Source: Sipunculus nudus
Lineage: Eukaryota > Annelida > Sipuncula > Golfingiida > Sipunculidae
Assembly: GCA_026874595.1 (NCBI GenBank)
Contig: CM049310.1
Location: 36,411,558 to 36,475,557, forward strand
Length of the DNA stretch: 64,000 nucleotides
Reading direction: 5' to 3'
Made by a program: the position numbers and the translations under genes. This document shows, piece after piece, positions 24,401 to 39,400 of the stretch (position 1 is the stretch's first letter; each line of letters begins with the position of its first letter). The notes beneath the pieces were generated by a model, which saw nothing but the letters and a program-made list of their open reading frames with translations, did not search any database and was not told the origin of the DNA.

Positions 24401-27400
24401 CATAACACTCTTGCCAACTCGCTTAACATCAACACTTGGCTATCTCTCTGCTGTCAGCAAACATAACTAAACAGATTCTTAGCCAAATGAGTTGTGAACT
24501 TGCCTTATTCGCTGCATTTTCTTATAACAAAATATCTTGGCATTACACAATAAACCAGTCCACATGACTTGTCACAATAATGTTTCATTGTATCAAGCCC
24601 AGGATTGGGATGGGGAAGTTGCACAGAAGATTTGCTGTGTCACCAACAGAACACACATAGGGGATCAGAGTTGGGTCCGGGTACAATGAAAGTACTCGAG
24701 TATGGGTATTGATAAAGTACTCAAGTACGAGTATTTTGCGCTTTTTTATGACAGTACTTGAGTATGAGTACCCAGTACTCCAAATGTACTCATGAGTACT
24801 GTAATGAGTACTTTTAGCAGTTAAACCCAAGATGTGGAGTGAAATTGAATCAGTTTCTTCTGTTTGATGTCATAATAATATTATAATTTGCTTATGAAAT
24901 TTCAACTCAAGTTATTTATTTTACAAGATCTAAAAAAAAATCAAGAGCCATAAGAGCTGCTTTAAAACAATTAGTTTGAACAATCTGATAATTATTATGA
25001 GATTTTATTATAAATCCAAAATGTAAAAAATTGCTGATTAAAAATTTTAAATACTTTTTGGCTAGTTATTGTTTTCATTAAAAAACACCAATGCCTATAT
25101 TTTAATAATTAATAGCTTAAATATATAGATTCCCCTGTGAATATAAGATTGATTAACCCCTTGTGATATTCTAAATACAAATACAATGATGATTATGTGA
25201 TAAGTTGTCAGTGTTATGTTCTGCAATAATAAATAATCAAAGACCATACTTGATATAGTCTAATTAATTTTATGATCAGTATAAATATTATCTCATTGTT
25301 AATAGATGATATTAAAAAAAGACCTTTAGTATTTAAAATTAATATTCTATAATGCAAGCCCACATGTAAAAAGCTGATATACTCAATATATTGTTATGGA
25401 GTAGAAAAGTGCATATTTGTGACTTAACACATATTTCAAGGAATATTTCACATTTCATATTTCACAAATTTAAGCTCAGTTTCAGGCATGTCAGACTGAA
25501 CAATTAATGACTTCTCATAATTGATGACACCTGACAACCAGTCATCTGGTTACACACATACAGGCTTCTCTCCCAGTTTAATCAGAGAACAGTACACCAA
25601 ACCATTAAGACCTATTTTAAGTCTGTGTAAACAGAAATAGTGTCACAGAATGACTTATGTGTTTAGTCTTTATGAGGGAATGGTAGAACACAATTAAAAC
25701 ATGTTATTTTATGAGACTCCACATGTGTATATAAGCACTGTCCTTCAAATAGGACTTGTAGGTCAGTCTATAACGGGATGTATGTCAGGTCAGACTTGGG
25801 ATTTTCCAGAATACTTTCATCCAATAAAATCTGGCAAAACTTATAAAGTCAACTTACACCTCTGATGTAATTGTGACCTACTTTGGGTCATCCAATTAGG
25901 TTTAGCTTTTATGATGAAATGCAGAAATATGGATATGTATGTCTCATATGTCACGTGAAAGCTCTGTAACAAAACTATCTGTAGTGCGCGCTTTGAGGGA
26001 GACTGGGCGGCTCTCTCAGAGAGAGAGATTATCCCAGACTCTGTCCTGTGAATAAAGGCTTCTATCATCAAATTGTTCTTGGAACATTGTCTGCCATGTG
26101 CATCAGCAACCGTATGTGATACAGGTGGGGACATCCCCAACCCCACATTGTATCAATATGTAAATATAGAGAGAAACAGAGAGAGAAGGAGGGGCAGGGA
26201 GGGGGGATGTTGTGATAGACCAGAGTACATGACAGCTGCTAGGGCCACTGACTATGAGTGTGGCCCAGTTTACAAAGAACAAGTCTCACACATTATTTTA
26301 CAAGGCTGAAAAGGACAGAGGCTTAGAACACCAACAGGAATATGGAAGCTCTTGTAATGGGCATTAGCTTGATGAAGTCTATTGTATTAACTGGCCAGAC
26401 ATCAGTGATTAGGGGTTACATCTTTGTTAGTAATCTCTCTGCCACCAAAAACCCAGCAACAAACTATGACTCTTGTGCAACACTAATTGGGATGTGGGTT
26501 TCATCTTTTACATCAGGCCAGGGCTGTATAGATTAATTGTTAAATGGTCAATTACGGATGGATGATTTGCATCTGGATGAGTTTAGTTGGACGATGGTTT
26601 TCTGGGCGATGATCACATGGATGAATATCACTTGGACGATTTTTAGCGAACCTGTGAGCCAGGGTTGGGTTTTAGGCTGCCCAAAACCTGTTTTCGGCAG
26701 GACAGAGCCTAAAACCTGCCTTTAACTGCCTAAAATAGGTTATAACCTGCCTAAAACTGCCTTTAACTGCCTAAAACCTTACTTTCTCTCACCTATGCCT
26801 TGCAGTGTAACAATGTTTTATTGTTACACAGCCAAATGCATTACAGAAATATGCTCAACAAATTAAAAGTGAGGAACACTTTATTCAAACTTAACAAATA
26901 AACCATGATACAAACAAAAGCAACAAATGAATACCACACTACTTCAGGTTTTCCAAATGACAGTTTTAGCTTGATCCCAAAATCATGTTCTGAGTTCTCC
27001 CACCTCCATTACTGCCAATTTATAAATCAATGCTAATACTGTAAGCTTATAACCAGATTCTTTGATTGGCTTTTTGATCACAAGGGATTAAATTTTGTGA
27101 TATATGCGAAAGAAGTTTTTCCCCAATTCAAAAAGTTGTTCCATTTACACCGATGAATATTCCTTTATACTGTAGTCTCAATAACATAACATGTATGTTT
27201 TAATGCCTGCAGCTTCAAATGGCAAAAAGCAAAAGATTGATTTTATAAATAATAAAAGATCTCATATGCTAGCCATAAACTAAAATATGAATATATCTTT
27301 TACATTATCTGATAATGAACAAGAGTTTCCACTAGTTGTTTATTTCCTTAGCTAGTCATCCATTGTCAAATTTTTAGATTTGTGCACATACTAATTGTCT

Positions 27401-30400
27401 ATATAATGATGGAAATGCTCTATTAACTGAATGATAAGATTGTGTAAATGAACCCTCATGAAACACTATAATTAGTATAAAACTATATTGCAGTGAATAT
27501 GTTGCAAATCACAGAATATTCATAATCATTTTTGGGCCATGTTCAACCTAAAGGCCTGAGAAACCCACGTCATGGTCAGGGGCCCTGACTGCATCACTTA
27601 TAAAATGTTTGACTCGAGAACAGTTTTCAGGGCAATGGCTTTCATGGCATCATCCTTGTCATGTAATTGAAAGTTCACATGAACATCTACTAGTACACAG
27701 TAGTAGGACTTATGACCATTGGGTCTTATTACCCCATCACCCTGATAAATAGTAATTAACCGGTCTAATCAAGCATGCCCCCCCCCCCTCTGATACCCTG
27801 CCTTACACTAAGTTACAAGAGGCATATTGGAGGTTCTATTACATCATTCCAGGTAGCAGGGCACTCATTAGGAAACCCAAAGGGTCCTGATAATAACTTT
27901 ACATTGGCCAATGAAACTAAGTGCCACACAAACATGGTCTCATGCTCAAGAAACCTAAACAGGCTCTTTGAAGACTGCATGATGCCAGCCAACAGGAAAT
28001 CATGCATTACTTGTAACACCTGAAACCTTCCAGATGCCCAGCAAAGCCTTGTAACTGCATCACCCCAGCCAGTTTGGTAGTTTTAATTTATAGATCTTTA
28101 AGTAAAAAATTTAAACAAATATAGGTTTTAGGCACTTTTGGTGCCTAAAACCTGCCCAAAACCTGTTTTAGGCGGGGCAGTTTTAACCAGGTTATAACCT
28201 ATGGTTAAAACCTTCCTGCCTAAAACTTGCCAACCCTGCTGTGAGCTTATGCAATAACGCAGCATCGTCCGTCCATCGTCAGCCGTACGCCTTCCAGGGC
28301 TGGCTTTCGCCGTCCATGGCTGTAAGTCAGAAATGGTCGGAGCTAGCAGCTCCAAATTACATGTAAGAATTAGTCACATGTGAAACTTGGTGCCCTGGAG
28401 CTTATTATTGGGTATCTGCATTAATTTAGATTTTATAGAGAAAAAGCTTAAAAACCTTTAAAAATCTTCTTCTCTGAAACTGTCCAGCCAAATTGTCCAA
28501 TATTTCACAGAAATGATCCCTGGAACAATCTCTCTCAAGTTTGTTCGAATCGTTCCAGTTTGGAGATTTTTGGCTGAGTTACAGGAGTTTGAACTTAGTC
28601 ATCTGTCCAAAAAAGCACACTAAAATTAAAATCTCAGAAACGGCTAGAGCTATAACCACCAAATTTAAAACCAATGTTTGTCACATATGTCATATCTGAT
28701 TTTGAGGTATTGGTGGCGCCACCTACATTGATGTGTTTTTTAAAAGCGAAAATGTAATTTTAAACTCTTCTAGCTTATACACTGATTTATGATGAAACTG
28801 TTAAGCTGATTGGTTTAAACTTTACAAGAATTATTCTATGGTAGGGTTCTGCCAGTTTTATAAGAATAGATTGGGTAAATACAGTTTTAAAAAAGCATTG
28901 TAGCCTATTGAAAAAGGCTTTCTGTATTTGAAAACAGATTTGAAAACATGCTGAGTTTCAGCAGCCAAGTCAAGAGGTTACTCAGTACAAACAGGTGGGG
29001 TCCAGACATCACCATGGCAACTGACCTGGCTCTTGGGGGGTGTCTAGACAATGTGTCTAGATGTTTAGACACAGCGTCTAGACGTCTAGACACAATGTTT
29101 AGATGCAGAATTCCCAGATTATTGGAACTATATCTTTCAACTGTTTGAAAAAATTTATTTTGCATTTTAAACGAATCGGGTTTATCATCAGCTCACATGT
29201 GAACTGCTGCGCCCTCATTTTTGGTTGACCTCTGACCTTTCCACGCTGCCCAGCGTCCATTTGTACGTTTGTTTCCACACATAAACCCACATTTCTCGGG
29301 AACCGTTTGACCGATCAGGCTAAAAATTTTGCACAAATGTAGCCCTTTGACAGCTTTATAACAAACACTAAAACTGGTGGCGCCACCTGCAAACATTTTT
29401 GCACAGCGTCCATCTGTTCATCTGCCTTGGGATAAAATCACTCATATCTCAGCAGTGGTTTGACTTATCCACCTGAAATTTTGCAGGTTTATACATCGTG
29501 GACAGCTTTCTTGATTTTATGACAGGTGGCACCACCTACATTCAGGTTACACTCTGCAGACATCCAAGCTCATATCTCAGGGAACCGTTTGACCGATTGG
29601 GCCAAAATTTTGCATGTGTATAGATCTCACATAGCTCTTCATCATAAGCAAAACTGGTGGCACCACCTGCAACAATTTATGCACAGCGTCCATCTGTTCA
29701 TCTGCCTTGGGATAAAATCACTCATATCTCAGCAGTGGTTTGACTTATCCACCTGAAATTTTGCAGGTTTATACATCCTGGACAGCTCCCTTGATTTTAT
29801 GACAGGTGGCGCCAACTACATTCAAGTTTACTCTGCAGACATCCAAGCTCATATCTCGGGAACCGTTTAACTGATTGGGCCAAAATTTGGCATGTGTATT
29901 GATCTCACATAGCTCTTCATCATAGGCAAAACTGGTGGGGCCACCTGCAACCATTAATGCACAGCACCCATCTGTTCATCTGCCTTTGGATAAAATCACT
30001 CATATCTCAGCAGTGGTTTGACTTATCCACCTGAAATTTTGCAGGTTTATACATCGTGGACAGCTTTCTCGATTTTATGAGAGGTGGCGCCAACTACATT
30101 CACGTTTACTCTGCAGACATCCAAGCTCATATCTCGGGAACCGTTTGACCGATTGGGACAAAATTTTGTATAGATCTCACATAGCTCTTCATCATAAACA
30201 AAACTGGTGGCGCCACCTGCAACCACTTATGAACACTGTTTATCTGTTCATCTGCCTTGGGATAAAATCATTCATATCTCAGCAGTGGTTTGACTTATTC
30301 ACCTGAATTTTTGCAGGTTTATGCATCCTGCACATTTTTCTCGACTTTATGACAGGTGGCACCACCTACATTCTCGTTTACGCCTCAGACATCCATGCTA

Positions 30401-33400
30401 ATATGCAACACACCTCACTCTATTAGCCTTGCCATTTAATCCATGCCTCATTTCCCCCGTCCCACTCTGATTTCTGCTGATACACATAGTCGCTTGTCAA
30501 CTACCCATATTCTAGTTTAAAAATGTCCTAGTCTGAAACTTGCAGGTCCGTAATGTCCATTTTGCTGAAATCATAATATTAAATTTTAAAAATAAACCTC
30601 CATTCATACTCCCAAACTTTGCACAGGTTCGCATTAGGCCTGTAGGCCTTGTTTTTATTTAGATGATAATTATACCCAAAATTTTATTTTAGTTACATGA
30701 TTTTTGTCTTTTTTTTTAAGAGTGCATTATAACAATAATTAAAATTTAAGTATGGTTTATTTTTCAAGACGCAAATTTGATTTATTTGTAAAGTCGCATC
30801 CTCTTGCAAGGTTGAAGAAAGGACTTTGCATTTGTGTTATATTTTTAAGTCAACCAGTGGCGGATCCTGCGGCATGCGTGGGAATTAAGACCTTAGTTTT
30901 CATGATATCCATCAAGCACCAATTGAATATTAATTTCTGGATCTGCCACTGTCACCTGATTTCATCTTCACATTTAAAATCATATAATATATTATTTAAT
31001 GTTTGTGTGAAGGATTTGAATGACCAAAGAGGCATGGACCATTAATAGTGCGGGTTTTAGAAAGCTATTGCTATCAAAGTATGCGCAGAGTCAAAGGAAA
31101 TATTCCTGAGATACAGTGAACCCCGATTAATTAAGGTGAAACGTTTCTCTGCACTATGTCACCTGAGTGGCTAGACACAACACTCTATCCAGACAATTCC
31201 TGATAACGACCAGAAATTATTTAAACCAATTTTTTTCTCACATTTCCTTGCCATTATATGCAATTAGGGACATTCCTGGACAGCATGTAGCAGCAATACT
31301 TGACGCTGAGTACATTTCCAATCACCCTAATTGGACATCTGCGCTTCTTAATTTACATCATTTTACAAAACATTTGTTTGAAATATGTCATAAATTAAAA
31401 TGTATACCATTTCAGTGATTTGGTGTTTTTATGTAAAAAGTTCATTCAGTCTAAATCCACTCAATTGGAACTTGGCTTACAGCTGCATGATGAAATACAC
31501 CACTCAATGAATTATAAAAGGGATAATGACTTTATCATTAGTCAAAGACCACTTGTTAAAGAGCTACTGTTTGGACAACATTCTAGAAGTTGACCAACTT
31601 AATTATAGCAGGGTATTTTGCAAAACTTAATAACAGGACTCTTTGTTACCAATCTTTTCTGAGAGACAGAAAGTATGAGTCCAATATAGTACGAATCACA
31701 TGCAGCAGTATTAAATGGTTAAACTGACCATTTGTGTTTTTTAATATTTTCAAACCTAACTTAATGGAAAGATTCCTTCAGTACTTTTTCCTTCCTTCTT
31801 TCTTTCCTACTCTCTCCGTCTATCTTTCTTTTTAGCCAAACTGTGAGCTAATGCGATGGTGTGGCTGCGTCCGTCATCTGTAGGTTAACCCATACTGTCT
31901 CGAAAATGACAGGTACTAGCATCATGGAATTTTATGCAAAAAATTAGCCATCTGAAAAACTATATCAGATTTCACATATTTTTTGGCTAACTGTATTTTC
32001 TTAGATTTAAACTTTAAAAACCTTTATCTTCTCCATCAAAACAGTCCGGGCAAATTGTTCAATGTTTCAAAGAAATAATCTCTTATACCATCTCTCTCAA
32101 GTTTGTTCAAATGGTTCCAGTTCAAGGATTTTTGGCCGAGTTACAGGAAGTTGAACTTAGTCATCTGTCATAAAAAAAGCTTACTAAAATTTCAATCTCA
32201 GAACAGCTGGAGCTATCATCACCAAATTTTATGCCAATTTTGGTCACATGAGTCATATCTGAAATTTAGGTATTGGTGGCACCACCTGCATCAGGTTTTT
32301 TTGTACGGGGGTCATCAGTGCCTACTAAGGGCTACAAAAAACTTCTTCTCTGAAACCATATGGCCAAATTGTTTAATATTATACAGAAATGATCCTAGGG
32401 TAGTGCTTTTTGAAGTTTGTTCCAATGGTTTCTGTTTATTGACTTTTGGCTGAGTTATGAGTTGTTGAATTTAGTCATATGCCATAACAGCCCATTTTAG
32501 CTCAGTGGCTATAAAGGTCTTCTTCTCAAAAACCACTGGGCCAAATTGTTAAATATCACAGATTAATTATCCTCAGATGTTAATAATTCAAGTTTGTTCA
32601 AACAGGTTTGGTTCAATGCTGTTTGGCTGAGGTACAGGAAGCTGAACTTAGCCAGTTTGCTGTATCTTCATGTATGAGTGATAAAACTGCAAAACATTTT
32701 TGGACTGACGCCACTAAGGCCAATTTGTTTAATATTTCACAAGAATAATCCTCACAATAATTCTTATAATAATTGTCTTTAATGGTTCCACATGAATGAT
32801 TTTTGGCTGAATTTTGGAGATTGAATTGAGTCATTTTACCATATATGTTAGCTGTGAGAAGCAGTTACATCTAGTTGGCAACAGTTTATCAGCATCTGTA
32901 ACATCATGCCAATAATTTTCAGGTTAAATAGCTTGATAGACTGCCAACTATTTCAGATTTTGCAACAGGCCAAAGGTCAGCCTGGATCTATTTATAGCTT
33001 TGGCAGACTTGCAACTGTATCAGATAAGGCAACAGGCTAAGAGTTCACTCAGTGCAGCCAGGTATAGGTCAAGAGTTCACTCAGTGCAGTAGCTGGATTC
33101 AATTTATGGCTTTGGCAGACTGCCAACTGTGTCAGATTATGCAACAGGTCAAGAGTTCACTCAGTGCAGCCAGGTACAGGTCAAAAGTTCACTCAGTCTA
33201 GCCAGTTGCAGGTCAAAAGTTCACTCAGTGCAGTAGCTTGAGCCAGCAACTTGTCACAGTTCCCTCAAGGCAACTGCCTTTCTCACCTAAGCCTTGTCAG
33301 CCCAGTGCATCAAACTCGAGAAGTTTGATGTATTGGCCTGATATTTTGACCTGTCTATGCGTCTTTGATTGCTTTCTCGTTCCCAAGACAGGTGTCCCAA

Positions 33401-36400
33401 CCTAAAATGATTTCTGCACAGTGTATGTGCCTGCTTATTTCTCCAGAGGAATTTGATATATCAGCCTGAAATTGGGCAAATTAATACATACCGCTTTGTC
33501 ATAAGCAAGACTGGTGGTGCCACCTACAATAATTTTTGCACAGTGTATGTCCCTGCTTATTTCTTATTAGGAGGGGATATCAGCCTGAAATTGGCATATG
33601 TATACATCTCTGATACAATCGTAGTATACAAGATATGTAGGCCTACTTGAAAGTAATAGCCCAACATTGAAAGCATTATATCTGGTGTATAAACCATTGC
33701 ACAGGTTTGCATTAAGCCTTTTTTCTCCCAGTCACTCTCTCTTTCTTACCAGTAATATTTTTTTTCTAGCTTCCATTCATCTCCCCCTCTTTCTTTCTTT
33801 GTTCCTTACTTACTTGTTTGCCTTATTTCTTATCTTTTTTTTCTTTTTTTTTGTCTTTTCTCTTTTTCTTTCTCCTTCTCTATTTATATCTCTTTCAAAA
33901 TTAAATAAATTAAATATGGAGTATTAATGTAATTTACAATCAGGGTCACCATTAATACTTGAATTTGCTGAAGTACTAAATGATTCATTTGAATTCATTT
34001 TTTTCTGTCTTTCATAATTGCCATTTGGTCATTCTTTCATGTAAAATTTTGGAAAAGGGTTAAATTATGTTTTTGGAGTATTATTTGTAACATCTGACAT
34101 CCTGCAGTGTACTATTTTTCTTATTGATCATGGATCAGCTCATTTAGCACAGTTCCCCAAAGCACTACACCATTCAGGATATTGTTATTATGGCAGTAAT
34201 CTCATCAATGGATTGACAAAGACAGCAACAGGCCTTTGATCCAAAGTTAATTAACAAACTCCATGAGAGAGGGTGTGGCATTTTCTATGGTGGTATGAGG
34301 GTGGTATCATATTATATTTATATGAAATATTATATTAAGTACATGGTATATTGTCCAGATAAATTAAAAGACATGGGTATAAACTCCTGAAAATCAAACT
34401 CAGTCAAAAAGTGTCAATCTGGCATCTTCTGTCCAGAATCGTCGAACCTTGCCGTTACTCTCAAGCAAGATGCAGTGTTCAGGTGTAAACAGGATAACAT
34501 AAAATAACAATGATTTAGATTAAAATAATAAAATATATCAAATATTGCTAATTTTCTGTCCAATATCGGTCCAATATTGTCCAAATGAAACAAAATTATC
34601 CAAATTGTCCATCTGAACATCGTCCAATTGAGATGACACCCTCTTATAAAAACATCCATTTTAGTCTTTTTAATTCTCACTTCTCAGCTTTTGAATGGGT
34701 GAGCAACTTGGTGATCTGCTACTGTTTGCCATTCTGGGTCAATGTGAATGCAATTAGTGTTTGTTTTTCTCCCCCCACAAACAATTCTAACAATAGATTT
34801 GTATGTATGTATGTATACATGTATTTATATATGTGTGTATCATTTGTGTATAAATTACATAATTTTACAATTATATGTGCATATACTGAAGTACTCAATA
34901 GTGCTTATAAAAGTACTTGTTTTTTAAGAGTACTTACATAGTACTCAAGTACTCAGTAGTATGAGTTTATTGGTCATTTTGAGAAAAGTCCTCAAGTACA
35001 AGTACTGAGTACTCTAAATACTACTCATGAGTACAAATATTTCAAGTACAAGTACTTTTGGACCCAACCCTTCAGGGAATTACATTTCAGTGGAAATAAT
35101 CTGCTTAGAAAAGGCATCACTTGATACAGTTTGCCAGTTTAAGATTGTTCTCAGTATCTAGTGTTTGAAGACATACTACATTTAATATGAAAGAGTCATA
35201 ATCAGATCTGTAAAACACTGGTTCTACTCTAAATCTTGTCACAAATTTTGCAAATGTACAACTGTTAACGGGCATGGCTGATACTGACGAGGATTTTCTA
35301 CTTGACACTTGCTGGCTTTATATTTGTTGTGGTTTCCAATTTGTGATACTTATATGGGGAAAATGGACCCATATAAAAAATGTACAATGATTCACATCAG
35401 ATCAACATTATATAACTGTTGAGTTTGCTGTTTAAAAGACCGCCTCGTCAATCAGAAATGGTGCAGATTTATGCAGTGATTATGTAAACTTAACACTATT
35501 GGCCATGGTGAGTAAGCACACCCTGTTGTTACTGACAGAGCCATTCTTTACCAAATGCCAATAATGTTCTTTGTACTTGTTATGTATTGTTTAACAAAAG
35601 TAAAAATGTATACTTTCCACTCATATATTATTGATATATAATGATATTAATCAAATAGGCCACAACTGCTTCAGGGTACCTGCAGACTTTGTCAACTTCT
35701 TTATATGGACAAAATTTTGATTTTTGTTTCCATTTATATCAGCATGGTAGTGTTTAACATACTCAAGTGGCTAGCTATGCTGATGGCAAGACCCTGTGCT
35801 GAGCTTTTGATCAGAGATAATGATCTAATTATTAAACCTCAATTGGGTTGTTGAATTGATACCATAACTCAACCACTGTAATTTGCAACTCACTCAGGGT
35901 ACACAGCTATGCATTTGGCTGTAGATAGTTAATTCCCATAGCAAATATCGCTTCAGAAAAGAGTATTTTTATGAAATTATATCGGAAATAAACAAATTGC
36001 TGCAAAAATACTGAAATAGCAAAAATTTATGAAAATTCAACCTGGCGACTATGAAGCCAGAAGCAAAAGTCCACAATATCTTTAAATCCCATTGCTCCAA
36101 ACTCGCATCTCTCATGTTCAAGGGGCCCCCAGTTTTATGGTTCATGAATATTCATAATGCGCCATACTATCATAATATATAAACATTTTTGTGACATATG
36201 TTAAAGTTTAGAGGTACAGATTTTGTCTAAAGTATGCCTTTTATTTATACTGATGTATATATGTAACCCCTATCCAACCTGGAACATAGGGAGAGGAGAC
36301 CAGGTTTTGGTGTCCCAGCAGCTATTGGCCATAAAAAAAAAGCCAGCCAGCTTTCAGACAGTTTCCTGTAATTACCATTAGGGTAACAGGCTTTTAATGC

Positions 36401-39400
36401 CTGATCTTCCCTCAGACCTGAGACAATGTCAGTGCAGTATCCTGTGTACTTAGTGCAGCTGAAAGTCCTTCTGATACCAGGAGTATGCTCTGGCATCAGC
36501 TGTGAAGTACAATGTATGAATAGGAAGTGTAAATTTGTCACCTGATATGTAGCCAGATTTGTCTACCACTACCACTGCCACATGATTTTGAAGATAACAC
36601 AGTCTCTTCATTGCAGGAAAGAATTAATTTATAACAAAATACTTAATTGTATGCCTCAACTAGAAATGACTACTGTGTGATAACTGAGGGTTGGACTAAA
36701 GCTAAAATTCCTTTAACACAGTTGCAGCAAGGCTGATTCCTTTTGTGCGGTTGGGGATCAAACATATGTTTTATATGTAATATACATAATTTGTACATTT
36801 GATATATACTGGTATAATATTTATGTATGATATATATTATAAATGTGTGTATCACTGCATTGTGAGAAGTGGCTGTAAATGATTAAGAAACAAGCTGCTT
36901 GATTTGAAACAGATATATGTATTGGGCAGATCACTCACCAGTGAATGTTTCACAAGCACATATTTACAATGATTTTAATCTATGTTTTCAAGCGGAGAAC
37001 ATTTTCCTTGTGGCATACACTGATAAACATGTTAATCCAGGGGAAACTCTTATGTGACTTATACAATTCTGCGTGATTCCTTGTTCGACCCCATATGTTT
37101 AAAATTTTTTGTCAGATCTGTCGCTACCTGATTAGACAAAAGATGCAAAAGGAATCATAGCTTAAGTCAGGCATGGGATGTATCCTGATGGGAGAGCACT
37201 AGAAACTTCTGACATTGAAGTATCTCGAGGCTTCTGCAATAAATCATCTCTTAAACAGGTTAGGGATGGCCCTGAAATTTCAGAACATGTTATTATTACA
37301 GGACATACTGTTAAATCAGGACAAGTGCTGATATTTGACCAAGTGCTATCATGAACGTACTGGAAAAACAGAAACTACATTACATACCTGAAGTCAAATC
37401 GGAATAAGTGCTGATTTAATAGCCAAATGGTATAGCCTCAACTTTTCAGGCATTTCCACGCTCATTAAAAAAACTCAATTCAAAACGTGTTTTATGGCAC
37501 GGGAAATAAGCACATTTCCGTGTGCATTGAAAAGGGGTCTTAGAGCAAATGAAAATGTAAATAGTTAACAATATATGTCAACATCATATTATTCATAATC
37601 ATATACTGACCATTGAAAGTACATGTATTAGCAAATAATCACATTGGGTGTACATAGTGTAAAAACTAAAAACATATTGATATTTGCATCATGAATTGCA
37701 GCTATTCTACATGGTAGATTTTAAAAATATTTGGCACAAAGTATAATTAAAACATGCTCTTTCAGAATCAGTGAAAGATATGTTTAAGAAAATAGTCATC
37801 ACTTTCACAAATACCAACAAATATGACCCTTAACAAGCATCCTGTATATAAATGTACAGAGATTTGCATCATGAATTGCAGCTAAATTATATGGTAGATA
37901 TTAAAGATATTTGGCAGAAAGTATAATTAAAACATGCTCTTTCCAATTGTATGAACAATATGTTTCGTAAAATAGTAATTAATTTCACAAATACCAACCA
38001 ATATGACCCTAAACAAGAATCATGTATAAAGTATACATCATGAATTGCAACTTAACTACATAGTAGATTTTTAAAATATTTGGCAGAAATTATGATTATA
38101 ACATGCTCTAACCATGTGTATGAACGATAAGTTTTGGAAAATAGTCATGATTGTTACATACACCAACTAATGACCCTTAACAAGCATCCCAGGGAGTTGA
38201 TATTTGTATCCACCTTAACAGAATTTTGTAGATGCTATGTTTTCAACCAGGTTCACCTGCCGCCGCATTCATTTTGTAGAACTCCATTGGACTGATTTTT
38301 CTGAGACTTGACCCCAATATCGGGTCACATGTGAACTGGTGTCTTACCATTTTGCGTAGACCTTGGACCTTTCATCTCTGCATTGTGACCATCTGTGCAT
38401 CTGTTTTCACACATTAACCCACACCTCTGGACTCATTTTACCATTTGGGCTGAAATTTTGCATGAATGTAGCTCATGGATAGCTCTATATCATACAAAGA
38501 AACAGGTGGTGTAATCTGCTACAGCTTCCGTCTGTTCACCTGCCTTGGATTAAATCACTCATATCTCACAGTGGTTTGGCTTCTCCATCTAAAATTTTGC
38601 ACGTGTATACATCCTGGATAGCTTTCTCAATTTATGGCAGATGCCACCACCTACATTTACGTTTACTCTGCAGACATCCATGCTAATATCTCAGGACTGG
38701 TATGACATATCGGCCTGAAATTTTGCATGTGTGTAGATTATACATAGGTCTACTGTATATACTATTTTGATGGCCCAACTTACAACCATTTTGCATGGTG
38801 TCCATCTGTTCATCTGCCTTGGGTAAAAATCACTCATATCTCAGTAGTGGTTTGACTTATCCACCTGAAATTTACATAAGTTTACATGGATAGCTTTCTT
38901 TTGTCTAATAACACTTACAATCATGTTAACGTGCCAAACATTCATGCTAATATGCAACACATCTCACTCTATTTCCCGTTGCCACTCAATCCATGCCTTA
39001 CTTCATCTGTCTCACTCTGATTTTTTGGATCAGTCCTGTAAAAATTGGAGCATCCTGAAATTTCAGGCCCGTCCTGCGCCTGTTAAATAGGCATTTTCTT
39101 GTGAATGCTGACATGCAGCATTTGGTGTTGCAGCAGCATTAGGTGTTGCCACAAGTAATGTTTGATGTTCTGGTAATAATGGTTTATTCTGGTAACAAAG
39201 ATGAATGAGAACAGAAATATTAAGAAAAATGCATGAAGCTCTCCCTGAAAAATATATAAAAAATAAAATGTGTGTGTATAATTAATGAAATGCACCATTC
39301 ACATGTAAAACTATAATTGTACCAAGATTATAAAACCATTCAGCTGTTCAGTAGCAGTTCTCTTGAAATAAATGCAGCTGCAGAGGTCATGGCAGTGGTT

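Noticed and set aside
33667-33927. 86-codon Phe/Leu/Ser-rich frame resembling a membrane protein
   Set aside because: It is simply a T/C-rich low-complexity tract (33720-33900) read in one frame.
24669-35069. A single 10-kb transposon bounded by the two GTACTC-rich ends in inverse orientation
   Set aside because: The presumed ends differ (CAGAGTTGGG versus ...CCCAACCCT), no matching target duplication exists, and the interval holds unrelated complete elements. Two independent fragments are more likely.
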